This document shows positions 9,601 to 17,500 of a stretch of 64,000 nt of DNA, piece by piece. The position numbers and the translations under genes are program-made. The stretch's first letter is position 1; each line of letters begins with the position of its first letter. Source of the stretch: Gallibacter pasteurianus_A (GTDB taxonomy: Bacteria; Bacillota; Clostridia; Peptostreptococcales; Anaerovoracaceae). A model generated the notes under the pieces. The model saw only the letters and a list, made by a program, of their open reading frames with translations. It ran no database searches and was not told the DNA's origin. The stretch is from assembly GCA_963596005.1 (NCBI GenBank), contig CAVBJF010000006.1:1-64000 (forward strand). Reading direction: 5' to 3'.

Positions 9601-10135
9601 TTTTGTTGTAAAGATTTAAAATTTCTGCCTTTATCGCATCCTCGCTTGCTGCCACAGAATACGCCGTCAAAAATTTTATAAATTGCTCATCTTTTTCGGA
9701 AAACTTCTCATCAAAAAGCTCATCTATAACTTCTGTTTCCATGAGCCTTGTCTGTGTTTCGTCTGCCGGTTTTAGACTCGGATCTATATCTATTATGAAG
9801 AAATACCTTTTTATGATACTTATCGCAAAGGCATGGAATGTGGAAATTGAGGTTTTATACATATTTTTTAGTTGAGCATGCAAAAAATCGGCATTTTCGG
9901 GTTCTTCTTTTATTCTTTCTCTAATCGCCTTTACTATCTTTGCCTTCATTTCTGCGGCCGCCGCCTTTGTAAATGTCACGACAAGAAGCTCATCAACTCC
10001 GACTTTTTCGTCGATGATAAGCTTCAAAATTCTTTCGACTAAGACAGCAGTCTTGCCCGAACCGGCCGCCGCCGATACGAGTATATTTTTATCTCTTAAC
10101 TCTATTGCCCTTTGTTGTGCTTTGGTCCAGCCCAT
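6659..10135 (-). CDS. addA: ATP-dependent helicase/nuclease subunit A (AddA)
   Basis: An 1158-residue UvrD-type helicase-nuclease for double-strand-break repair, somewhat shorter than Bacillus AddA. The Q-motif and Walker A, KNILVSAAAGSGKTAVLVERI, are at about 12-32. The Walker B-like FIDEYQDSNFIQEE is near 395. TTIHKSKGLEYPVVIV is near 775 and LYVAMTRAKDRL near 845. The C-terminal RecB-like nuclease motif LVLVDYKTNK is near 1110. AddA normally works with AddB, which usually sits just upstream; here gpmI takes that place and no addB is in the window. AGGGAG precedes the ATG. Confidence 0.95.
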   Translation of the reverse strand: MGWTKAQQRAIELRDKNILVSAAAGSGKTAVLVERILKLIIDEKVGVDELLVVTFTKAAAAEMKAKIVKAIRERIKEEPENADFLHAQLKNMYKTSISTFHAFAISIIKRYFFIIDIDPSLKPADETQTRLMETEVIDELFDEKFSEKDEQFIKFLTAYSVAASEDAIKAEILNLYNKIMNIPEPFEWLEHRLGDIKNCTGAEDTKIKRALLDILLSEIDNATKIKREMIEQFAYINSQKQVKAHGENLSDLQDIKNDIKEGNAATALKKLQALKPASLGKGDANKEDYETLKTDFEEKNKNFKYIISDLLQKEYCSEPFEVQLEKVLETYPYLKTLEELLLLFHEKYKKAKADKSVMDFNDMEHFAMEILKDETVAEECRKKFKYIFIDEYQDSNFIQEEIINRIKRGNNLFMVGDIKQSIYSFRNAEPSIFRGKYGSFAKGESAKDEKIDLNMNFRSKKTILGATNAIFENIMEGYDENAALYEGIEADEKHIFDTELLLIDKSDIKELEEPTEAQRRLKGMSQAELEGLLVAKKIEELVGTKIFDNKAGCERELSYRDIVILFRNLKGKGEAVAKILEQKGIPTFIDSSSGYFDTLEVKLVKDLLMTIDNINRDIPLLAVLNSIIFDFKISELIKIRVSDKDSSFSEAFLNYKANGDDEDLKAKCEKTIAVLSKWEDEAKYTKIDDFVWRIINESGIYNYISSLSNGEQRQLNLRTLIEKTQGYAKGGDNSIFGLIRYFDNLKEKVEVGTKSLLSEEADTVQITTIHKSKGLEYPVVIVPQLSQSMSGKANQRPLFDVDIELGIGLENVDITEKIRRKTLLQSEIAYRKQKERLEEELRILYVAMTRAKDRLIMIGTSDDVRKLQESISFVNAQTTYLQAIYPYTKNQFTKRVAIGALSLESLLPEESEGGISTEEFEKSLLDMIAAAKSEKIDDADIKADIKNEEIRYILDYKYPHAGDFEIKSKYGVTELATKEGNIKPSEKMHFSSQDESMLTSLELGTAYHTAMEHIDFKKAFEGGKKNIEEQLVSLMKKEILSEKELESIDTEKLFAFFKDDIGKRAALSQDLRKEESFIMWHKVNGTKTLVQGVIDCYFEEADGLVLVDYKTNKNADNIKHIYAKQIKLYKEALEKATGKKVKETWLYLFELKKSLQIS

Positions 10136-10170
10136 TTTATCTCCCTTTGTCGCTTTTCTCTCTCCTAAGT

Positions 10171-11694
10171 CTATTTTAAAAGTGATTTACCTGTCATCTC
10201 TTCAGGTTTTTCCATTCCCATAATATCAAGTAATGTCGGCGCTATGTCCGCAAGTCTGCCGCCGTCTGCAAGCTCTTTTGGTTTTTTTGCTATATGCATA
10301 AGCGGTACTTTGTTTAGCGAATGAGCTGTTACGACAGCGCCGTTTTCGTCCTGCATAACGTCAGCGTTACCATGGTCTGCCGTCAAAAGTATCTGCCCAC
10401 CGAGCGCAAGCACCTCCGAAACTATTCTTTTAACACACTCATCGAGTGCCTCTATTGCCTTTATCGCGGCGTCCATCTTGCCCGTATGCCCTACCATGTC
10501 CGCATTCGCAAAATTTAGAACAGCAAGATCGTATTTTTTAAGATTGGCAATCAAGGCATCTGTCACCTCATATGCGCTCATCTCAGGCTTTAAGTCATAT
10601 GTTGCCACCTTAGGCGATGGAATCAATATCCTGTCCTCATTTTTATTTGGCTCCTCAACTCCGCCATTAAAGAAAAATGTGACATGTGCATACTTCTCCG
10701 TTTCGGCAATCCTAAGCTGCCTCAGGCCTTTTTTTGCAATGTATTCGCCGAGGGTGTTTTTATATACCTCAGGCGGATATGCTATATGTACATTTTGAAG
10801 GCTTGCATCATATTTTGTCATACATACATAAAATATATTCTCCGATTGCTTCCTCTCAAAGCCGTCAAAGCTTTTCTCCGTGAAAGCCCTTGTGATTTCT
10901 CTGGCTCTGTCAGGCCTAAAGTTGTACATGATGATACTGTCACCACCACAAACAGGCATAGCTCCAGCTATAACGCATGGCAATACAAATTCGTCGCTCT
11001 CTCCATTTTTATATGCGTTTTCAATAGCTTCCTTTGGAGTTTTTGCAATTTGTCCCTCGCCCTTTGCTATGGCGTCGTATGCTTTTTTAACACGCTCCCA
11101 TCTATTATCCCTATCCATAGCATAATATCTGCCGGCAATCGTAGCAATTTTACCTACACCAAGTTTCTTTATGCTTTCCTCGAGTTCATCTATGTACTTG
11201 AGTGCGCATTTTGGCGGTACATCTCTGCCGTCTAAAAAGCAATGTATAAATACTTTTTCCGCTTCTCTCTTTTTAGCAAGTTTCAAAATAGCTTTTAGGT
11301 GGTCTATATGCGAATGCACACCGCCGTCAGACAGAAGCCCAAAAATATGAATATTGCTGCCATTTCTTTTAGCGTGGGCAAATGCCTCATTTAAAACCTT
11401 ATTTTCATAAAATCGCCCGCTTTTGATTTCGTTTGAAATCCTCGTCAGCTCCTGAAATATTATCCTGCCTGCACCGATATTTAGATGTCCTACCTCCGAG
11501 TTTCCCATCTGTCCGAAAGGAAGCCCCACATCCTCACCTGAAGCACCAAGCGTTGTATTTGGATATTCGCTAAACAGATAGTCAAAGTAAGGGGTGTTTG
11601 CACTTTTTATCGCATTGCCCTCTTTTTTAGGATTTATCCCAAATCCGTCAAGGATCATAAGTATTGTCGGTTTTATCATAGTCTCATTTGCCAT
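10171..11694 (-). CDS. gpmI: 2,3-bisphosphoglycerate-independent phosphoglycerate mutase
   Basis: A 507-residue di-manganese enzyme interconverting 3- and 2-phosphoglycerate in glycolysis and gluconeogenesis. MILDGFGINP near the start supplies metal ligands. GQMGNSEVGHLNIGAGR (about 63-80) contains the phospho-accepting Ser. GLLSDGGVHSHIDH (about 118-132) and LLTADHGNADVM (about 438-450) are further alkaline-phosphatase-fold motifs. Length and motif order match the family. It precedes addA by 35 bp. It is functionally linked to fbp elsewhere in the window, but there is no evidence of shared control. Confidence 0.96.
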   Translation of the reverse strand: MANETMIKPTILMILDGFGINPKKEGNAIKSANTPYFDYLFSEYPNTTLGASGEDVGLPFGQMGNSEVGHLNIGAGRIIFQELTRISNEIKSGRFYENKVLNEAFAHAKRNGSNIHIFGLLSDGGVHSHIDHLKAILKLAKKREAEKVFIHCFLDGRDVPPKCALKYIDELEESIKKLGVGKIATIAGRYYAMDRDNRWERVKKAYDAIAKGEGQIAKTPKEAIENAYKNGESDEFVLPCVIAGAMPVCGGDSIIMYNFRPDRAREITRAFTEKSFDGFERKQSENIFYVCMTKYDASLQNVHIAYPPEVYKNTLGEYIAKKGLRQLRIAETEKYAHVTFFFNGGVEEPNKNEDRILIPSPKVATYDLKPEMSAYEVTDALIANLKKYDLAVLNFANADMVGHTGKMDAAIKAIEALDECVKRIVSEVLALGGQILLTADHGNADVMQDENGAVVTAHSLNKVPLMHIAKKPKELADGGRLADIAPTLLDIMGMEKPEEMTGKSLLK

Positions 11695-11732
11695 TTTTAT
11701 TTCTCCGTTTAAAATCTATTTTCGTTTAAAGC

Positions 11733-13232
11733 CTATTTTACTATATGCTCCGCAGCCTTGATCCCGTCTACTGCTGCAGACATAATGCCTCCTGCATATC
11801 CTGCTCCTTCTCCTGCCGGGTATATTCCCCTTATGCTCGCTTGCATGTTCTCATCTCGCAAAATCCGCACAGGTGATGAGCTACGCGTCTCTACCCCCAT
11901 AAGAAGTGCGTCCGGCATATCAAAACCCTTTAGCTTTTTCGCCATTATAGGAATTGCCTCTTTTATCGACTCAATCGCAAAGTCCGGCAGGCAATCGTTT
12001 AACCTTGAGTTTTCAAGCTCTTTATATGTCGTTTTTACAAAATCATATTTATTATTCACCTGATATGCAAGGCGCTCATATTTTTCTTGGAATTTAACAC
12101 CGGCAAGGACATGCGCTGACTCGAAATCTTCTTGCCTTACATCCACCAAAAGTGCGCTGTTTGCATACTTACCGTCTCGAGCGTGATAGCTCATGCCATT
12201 TGTTACAACCTGTTCCTTGCCTGATGAGGCTAAAATAACTTCTCCTCCCGGGCACATGCAAAAGGTGTATACTCCTCTGCCGTTTTTTGTTTTACAACTC
12301 AGCTTATAATCAGCGGCTCCAAGCACCTTTGCAAGGCTTGCATCTCCGTACTGTGCTTTATCTATCACTTCCTGTGGGTGCTGTATCCTGACCCCTATCG
12401 AAAATGCCTTTTGCTCCATCTTTATACCCAAATCATGAAGCATTGCAAATGTATCTCTCGCACTGTGCCCTATCGCAAATATTGCCCTGTCACATTCTAT
12501 CTTTCCTTTTGTATTTTGCCTTGTATCCGTAATCTCAAGTCCTACAAGCGCAGACCCGTCCATTGTAATCCCAGTGACTTGTGATGAAAATCTTACAGTT
12601 GCACCCTTTGATATTATGTATTCCCTTATATTTGCTACTACTTTTTTTAAAAGATCTGTACCTATATGTGCCTTTTGCTTATATAATATTTCATCCGGTG
12701 CTCCAAAGCTGTGGAGCTCCTCTAAAACTTTTCGTATGCGCACATCCTTTATGCCTGTCGTAAGTTTGCCATCAGAAAACGCTCCTGCCCCACCTTCGCC
12801 AAACTGAATGTTAGAATTTTCATCAAGCTCACCCTTTTGCCAAAAGTTATTTACATCGATGTCTCGCTCCTTTATAGACTTGCCTCGCTCTATAATAAGC
12901 GGCTTATATCCCATCTGAACAAGCGTCAGAGCCGCAAATATACCGCATGGTCCAAATCCAACCACCACAGGTTGTTTTTCTTTTGGATAAGAGCCTTCCA
13001 TAAAACAGTATGTCATATCAGGCGCTTTTGGTATCGACAAATTTTTTGAGCAATCAAAATCTATCGTGTAAACAAAATGTATGTTTTTCTTGTCACGGGC
13101 ATCTATCGACTCTTTGATGATTTTTATATTTTTGATACTGTCCTCCGGCACTCTCAGCTTTTTTGACAGTTTCTTTTTGAGAACGCTTTTTTCTTCATAT
13201 ATGCCCCTTTTTATTTGATGAATTCTGTACAT
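11733..13232 (-). CDS. NAD(P)/FAD-dependent dehydrogenase (COG2509-like)
   Basis: A flavoprotein of 499 residues from the chosen ATG. The FAD-binding dinucleotide motif VVGFGPCGIFAALTLVQMGY is at about 88-108, followed by IIERGKSIKERD. QFGEGGAGAFSDGKL (about 140-155) and the C-terminal YPAGEGAGYAGGIMSAAVDG (about 470-490) are typical of the family. The physiological substrate is unknown. An upstream start would add 11 residues; the ATG at 13232 has AGGAAAGG ahead of it and gives MYRIHQIKRG. It overlaps the end of the upstream flavoprotein gene by 22 bp, implying translational coupling. Confidence 0.85.
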   Translation of the reverse strand: MYRIHQIKRGIYEEKSVLKKKLSKKLRVPEDSIKNIKIIKESIDARDKKNIHFVYTIDFDCSKNLSIPKAPDMTYCFMEGSYPKEKQPVVVGFGPCGIFAALTLVQMGYKPLIIERGKSIKERDIDVNNFWQKGELDENSNIQFGEGGAGAFSDGKLTTGIKDVRIRKVLEELHSFGAPDEILYKQKAHIGTDLLKKVVANIREYIISKGATVRFSSQVTGITMDGSALVGLEITDTRQNTKGKIECDRAIFAIGHSARDTFAMLHDLGIKMEQKAFSIGVRIQHPQEVIDKAQYGDASLAKVLGAADYKLSCKTKNGRGVYTFCMCPGGEVILASSGKEQVVTNGMSYHARDGKYANSALLVDVRQEDFESAHVLAGVKFQEKYERLAYQVNNKYDFVKTTYKELENSRLNDCLPDFAIESIKEAIPIMAKKLKGFDMPDALLMGVETRSSSPVRILRDENMQASIRGIYPAGEGAGYAGGIMSAAVDGIKAAEHIVK

Positions 13233-14413
13233 ATTGCCTTTCCTGCTCTCCTTGCCGTCTCCCAAGCATTTTCAAGATTAAATCCGCCGCAAAGCCCTGC
13301 ATACTCTGTCATCTCGCCTATAAAATAAAGGCCCTTTAACTTCTTTGATTGCATCGCAAGCTCATCAATCTCGCTTCCGGCAACTCCTCCGACAGTAGTC
13401 TGCGCATATTGCCATCCACGCACATTTTTAACTTTATATGTCAGTTTTTTTAGCTCTGCTGTCGCTTTTTTTATTTCTTCTAAAGTAAGCTCACTCGCCT
13501 TTTTCCCTTTTGCACCCTTACCAAAAGCATATGAAACAATCTCGCAAGCAAGCTTCTCATCTATAAGGCCGCGAAGTAGCTTATCTGCTTTTAAATATTT
13601 TATCTGCTGCCTTTTTTTGAGCAAATATACTAACTCATCGTTTTTGCATTCCGGGAGCAAATCGAGTACTATGCCGTAATCGCTAAATTTAGTGCTTTCA
13701 TCAAGCTTTATATCTCCACTTAAATTAAAAATGCAAATTCCGGAAAGTCCGTATCCCGTAAACTGTACCTCGCCGATTTCCGTTTTTAGCGCCTCTCCTT
13801 TTTTGTAAAGAGTTGCCCTCGCCTTTGCCCTCACATTTGATATATTTGAGATATTTATACATTCGCACTCTATAGGCGCTAGTCCCGGTGCGAGCTTTGT
13901 TATTGTATGCCCAAGCCTTTTAGCTATCTTATATCCTTCGCCACATGTACCAAATTGACTGCCGGCTTTACCACCCATAGCAATAACGAGTTTTTTAGCG
14001 CAAAACGTCCCACTGTTTTTTGTAATTACTAAAAACGGTTCGCCTTCTCCTTGCTTTTGTATATCTGCGACATATGTATTGAGTCTGCTATCAACGCCGT
14101 TTGCATACAAAAAATCAGTAAAAGCTCCCACGATGTCGCTACTCTGATTTGAGATTGGATATGCCCTTCCCTCGCTGTCTGTATAAATTTCTATGCCAAG
14201 CTCCCTAAAAAACCGTGCCGTTTTGCCAAAGCCTATCGCACGATTATTTGAAAGGTTACATCTGCCATTTCCGGTTGCAAATATTTTTTTGCCCAGCTTA
14301 TCATTTTTTTCGAGCAGAAGCACATCTATATTGCCATTTTGCATTTTTATCGCAGTCGCACATGCAAGAGCAGAAGCTCCGCCGCCGACTATACACACAT
14401 CATATATTTTCAT
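13211..14413 (-). CDS. BaiN/RdsA-like NAD(P)/FAD-dependent oxidoreductase (HI0933 family)
   Basis: A 400-residue flavoprotein. The N-terminal CIVGGGASALACATAI is an FAD-binding GxGxxA-type motif. KLGKKIFATGNGRCNLSN (about 40-58) is the hallmark of the HI0933/YhiN family, as are MGGKAGSQFGTCGEGY (about 150-166) and GEMTEYAGLCGGFNLENAW near the C-terminus. Some relatives reduce bile-acid intermediates, but that cannot be inferred here. It forms an overlapping pair with the downstream COG2509 flavoprotein. Confidence 0.88.
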   Translation of the reverse strand: MKIYDVCIVGGGASALACATAIKMQNGNIDVLLLEKNDKLGKKIFATGNGRCNLSNNRAIGFGKTARFFRELGIEIYTDSEGRAYPISNQSSDIVGAFTDFLYANGVDSRLNTYVADIQKQGEGEPFLVITKNSGTFCAKKLVIAMGGKAGSQFGTCGEGYKIAKRLGHTITKLAPGLAPIECECINISNISNVRAKARATLYKKGEALKTEIGEVQFTGYGLSGICIFNLSGDIKLDESTKFSDYGIVLDLLPECKNDELVYLLKKRQQIKYLKADKLLRGLIDEKLACEIVSYAFGKGAKGKKASELTLEEIKKATAELKKLTYKVKNVRGWQYAQTTVGGVAGSEIDELAMQSKKLKGLYFIGEMTEYAGLCGGFNLENAWETARRAGKAICTEFIK

Positions 14414-14510
14414 CTGATACCTCTGTTTATTTTATCATACTTGCCTGTGCAATAGGAGTTTTATATTTTTGAAATTAGCGATGTAAAATTTTTTACATAA
14501 AGACACAAAA

Positions 14511-14532
14511 GCTACACCCTTTCGGATGTAGC
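14511..14532 (-). terminator. Terminator of the InlB-repeat protein gene
   Basis: GCTACATC and GGTGTAGC-type arms with a GAAA loop form a hairpin on the minus strand. It is followed by TTTTGTGTCTTT and lies 45 bp after the gene's stop codon. Confidence 0.75.
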
Positions 14533-14576
14533 CTTTGCATATATAGGTTATGAGTGTTTAAAGATAGGTATTAGCC

Positions 14577-17500
14577 TTATTTGCTGTCTTTTCTGCGAGT
14601 CATAACTATCAAGCCTCCTCCTGAGATGAGGGCAAGTGTTACAAGTAGAGCGATATTAGCCTCGTCTGATGTCTTTGTGTTATTCTTCTGCCAGTTAGCT
14701 GTAAATGTTTTATCGCCTACGCTACCTTTTGCTATCGTCATATTTTTAGTTGGCTTTGTAACTCCGTCTCCTGTCCAGCCGGTAAATGTATAGCCTTCCT
14801 TTGTTGGATTGTTTAAGGTTATATCATCACTTTCCACACTATATGTTACTGGGTTTTCTGCTATCTTTGCATCAGTCAGCCCTTTATATGAGATGTCATA
14901 GTCGATTAAATCCCAGTGTGCTATAAGAAGGATATCGCCTGTCAAGATCGTATCAAAGTCGTATAACTCTTCTGTTGAATCTGCATCCGTATTTGAATCT
15001 GCATCCGTATTTGAATCTGTATCCGTATCAGGATCAGTAGCATTAGGATTGCCGTCACCAATACCAGCAGTATCTGTACCGTCGAGATCCGCAAGTAGAA
15101 TAGCCTCGTTAAGGGAGAGAAGCATTACCGGATTTTCATCCTGTTTTTGTGCCGTTTTCTTTATATACCAAGCATTAAATGAGTAGCCTCTCTTTGTAGG
15201 ATCGGTTGGCTTTGTTGCCTTATCGCCTTCTTTTACCATCGCTGCTTTTACTTCAGAGCCGCCGTTTGAGTCAAATGTTACCTTTGCTTCCCACTTTGCA
15301 TAAAGCTTTGTATTTTTTGTTACAGGCTTTGTGAAGTCGTGCTTTGTAGTGCAATTTTCATCATCATACCAACCTGCAAAATTTAGGTTGTCTTTTGTTG
15401 TCGTTCCTAATTCGCCTTCACTTACTATTGTGTTTTCCGCTACTACTTTATCAGCTATAGGCGAACCGCCATCTGTATCAAAGCTTATTGTTGCATTCCA
15501 GTTGGCTTTGTAATCTCTAGCTCCGGTACTACCATTTGTGATAGTTACCTCTTTTTGAGGTGTTGTAATACCTTCACTTTCGCTTGTCCAGCCGGCAAAC
15601 GACAGGCCTTCTTTTGTTGGCTCTCGCAATGTGATCGTTTCATCCTCTATAGTAAACTCTGTAGGATTTGGTGGATTTGGTTCAGTACCACCGTTTAGGT
15701 CATATGAAATCTTATACTCTGCAATTGTCCATTTTGCATAAAGCACAAGATCTCCCATTACAGCTGTTGAAAAATCGTATGCATCGCCTGAGTAGTTTGC
15801 ATTATCATACCAGCCTTTAAAGATATATCCTAATTTTGTTACTGTTTCGGGAGTTTTTGCTTTATCTCCCTCTTTTACTATCTGCTTTGCAGGTGTTGGT
15901 GTACCGTTTTTAGTATCAAATGTTACATCTGCTGTCCATTTTGCATAAAGAGTCTTGTCACCTGTTATAGTCTCGTTTGTAAAATCAAACTCCTGACCGT
16001 CTGTGCAATTTTGATCCTTGTACCAGCCTGCAAAGTGCAGATTTGCCTTTGTCGGATCTGTATCAGGCTTTGTTACCTTATCACCTTCTGTTACTGTCTT
16101 TGTAGCTACATCAGAGCCACCGTTTGAGTTAAATGTTACCTTTGCTTCCCACTTTGCATAAAGCTTTGTATTTTTTGTTACAGGCTTTGTGAAGTCGTGC
16201 TTTGTAGTGCAATTTTCATCATCATACCAACCTGCAAAATTTAGGTTGTCTTTTGTTGTCGTTCCTAATTCGCCTTCACTTACTATTGTGTTTTCCGCTA
16301 CTACTTTATCAGCTATAGGCGAACCGCCATCTGTATCAAAGCTTATTGTTGCATTCCAGTTGGCTTTGTAATCTCTAGCTCCGGTACTACCATTTGTGAT
16401 AGTTACCTCTTTTTGAGGTGTTGTAATACCTTCACTTTCGCTTGTCCAGCCGGCAAACGACAGGCCTTCTTTTGTTGGCTCTCGCAATGTGATCGTTTCA
16501 TCCTCTATAGTAAACTCTGTAGGATTTGGTGGATTTGGTTCAGTACCACCGTTTAGGTCATATGAAATCTTATACTCTGCAATTGTCCATTTTGCATAAA
16601 GCACAAGATCTCCCATTACAGCTGTTGAAAAATCGTATGCATCGCCTGAGTAGTTTGCATTATCATACCAGCCTTTAAAGATATATCCTAATTTTGTTAC
16701 TGTTTCGGGAGTTTTTGCTTTATCTCCCTCTTTTACTATCTGCTTTGCAGGTGTTGGTGTACCGTTTTTAGTATCAAATGTTACATCTGCTGTCCATTTT
16801 GCATAAAGAGTCTTGTCACCTGTTATAGTCTCGTTTGTAAAATCAAACTCCTGACCGTCTGTGCAATTTTGATCCTTGTACCAGCCTGCAAAGTGCAGAT
16901 TTGCCTTTGTCGGATCTGTATCAGGCTTTGTTACCTTATCTCCCTCTTTTACTGTCTGCTTTGCAGGTGTTGGTGTACCGTCTTTAGTATCAAATGTTAC
17001 ATCTGCTGTCCACTTTGCATAAAGAGTCTTGTCAGCTGTTATAGCTGTTTCGAAATCAAATTTCTTTCCATCTGTACACTCTTGATCTTCATACCAGCCT
17101 GCAAAGTGCAGATTTGCCTTTGTCGGAGCAGGATTAGGTTCTGCGATCGTTCCTCCATCTTCTACTGTTTTTGCGGCTACAGAAGAACCACCATTTGAAT
17201 TAAATGTTACTTTTCTTTCCCACTTTGCATAAAGCTTTGTATTTTTTGTAACCGCCTTGGAGAAGTCATGCTTTGTGGTATAATTTTCGTCATCATACCA
17301 ACCCGTAAAGTGATAGTCACCTTTTGTTGGCTGTGTTATATCACTTTCCTTTACAACTGTATTTTCCGCTACTACTTTGTCAGCTACAGTAGAGCCACCC
17401 TTTGTATCAAAGGATATAGTTGCATTCCAGTTGGCTGTGTAACTTTTATTCCCTGTACTACCATTAGCAATAGTTACGCTCTTTTGAGGCGTTGTACCGT

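Noticed and set aside
14481..14498. ATGTAAA/TTTACAT palindrome downstream of the surface protein gene
   Set aside because: It is AT-rich and short. The stronger hairpin at 14511-14532 already explains termination, so this may be chance.
15273..16940. Possible CRISPR array or mobile element because of long direct repeats
   Set aside because: The repeats are coding modules of one protein in one frame, with no short spacers, transposase or target-site duplications.
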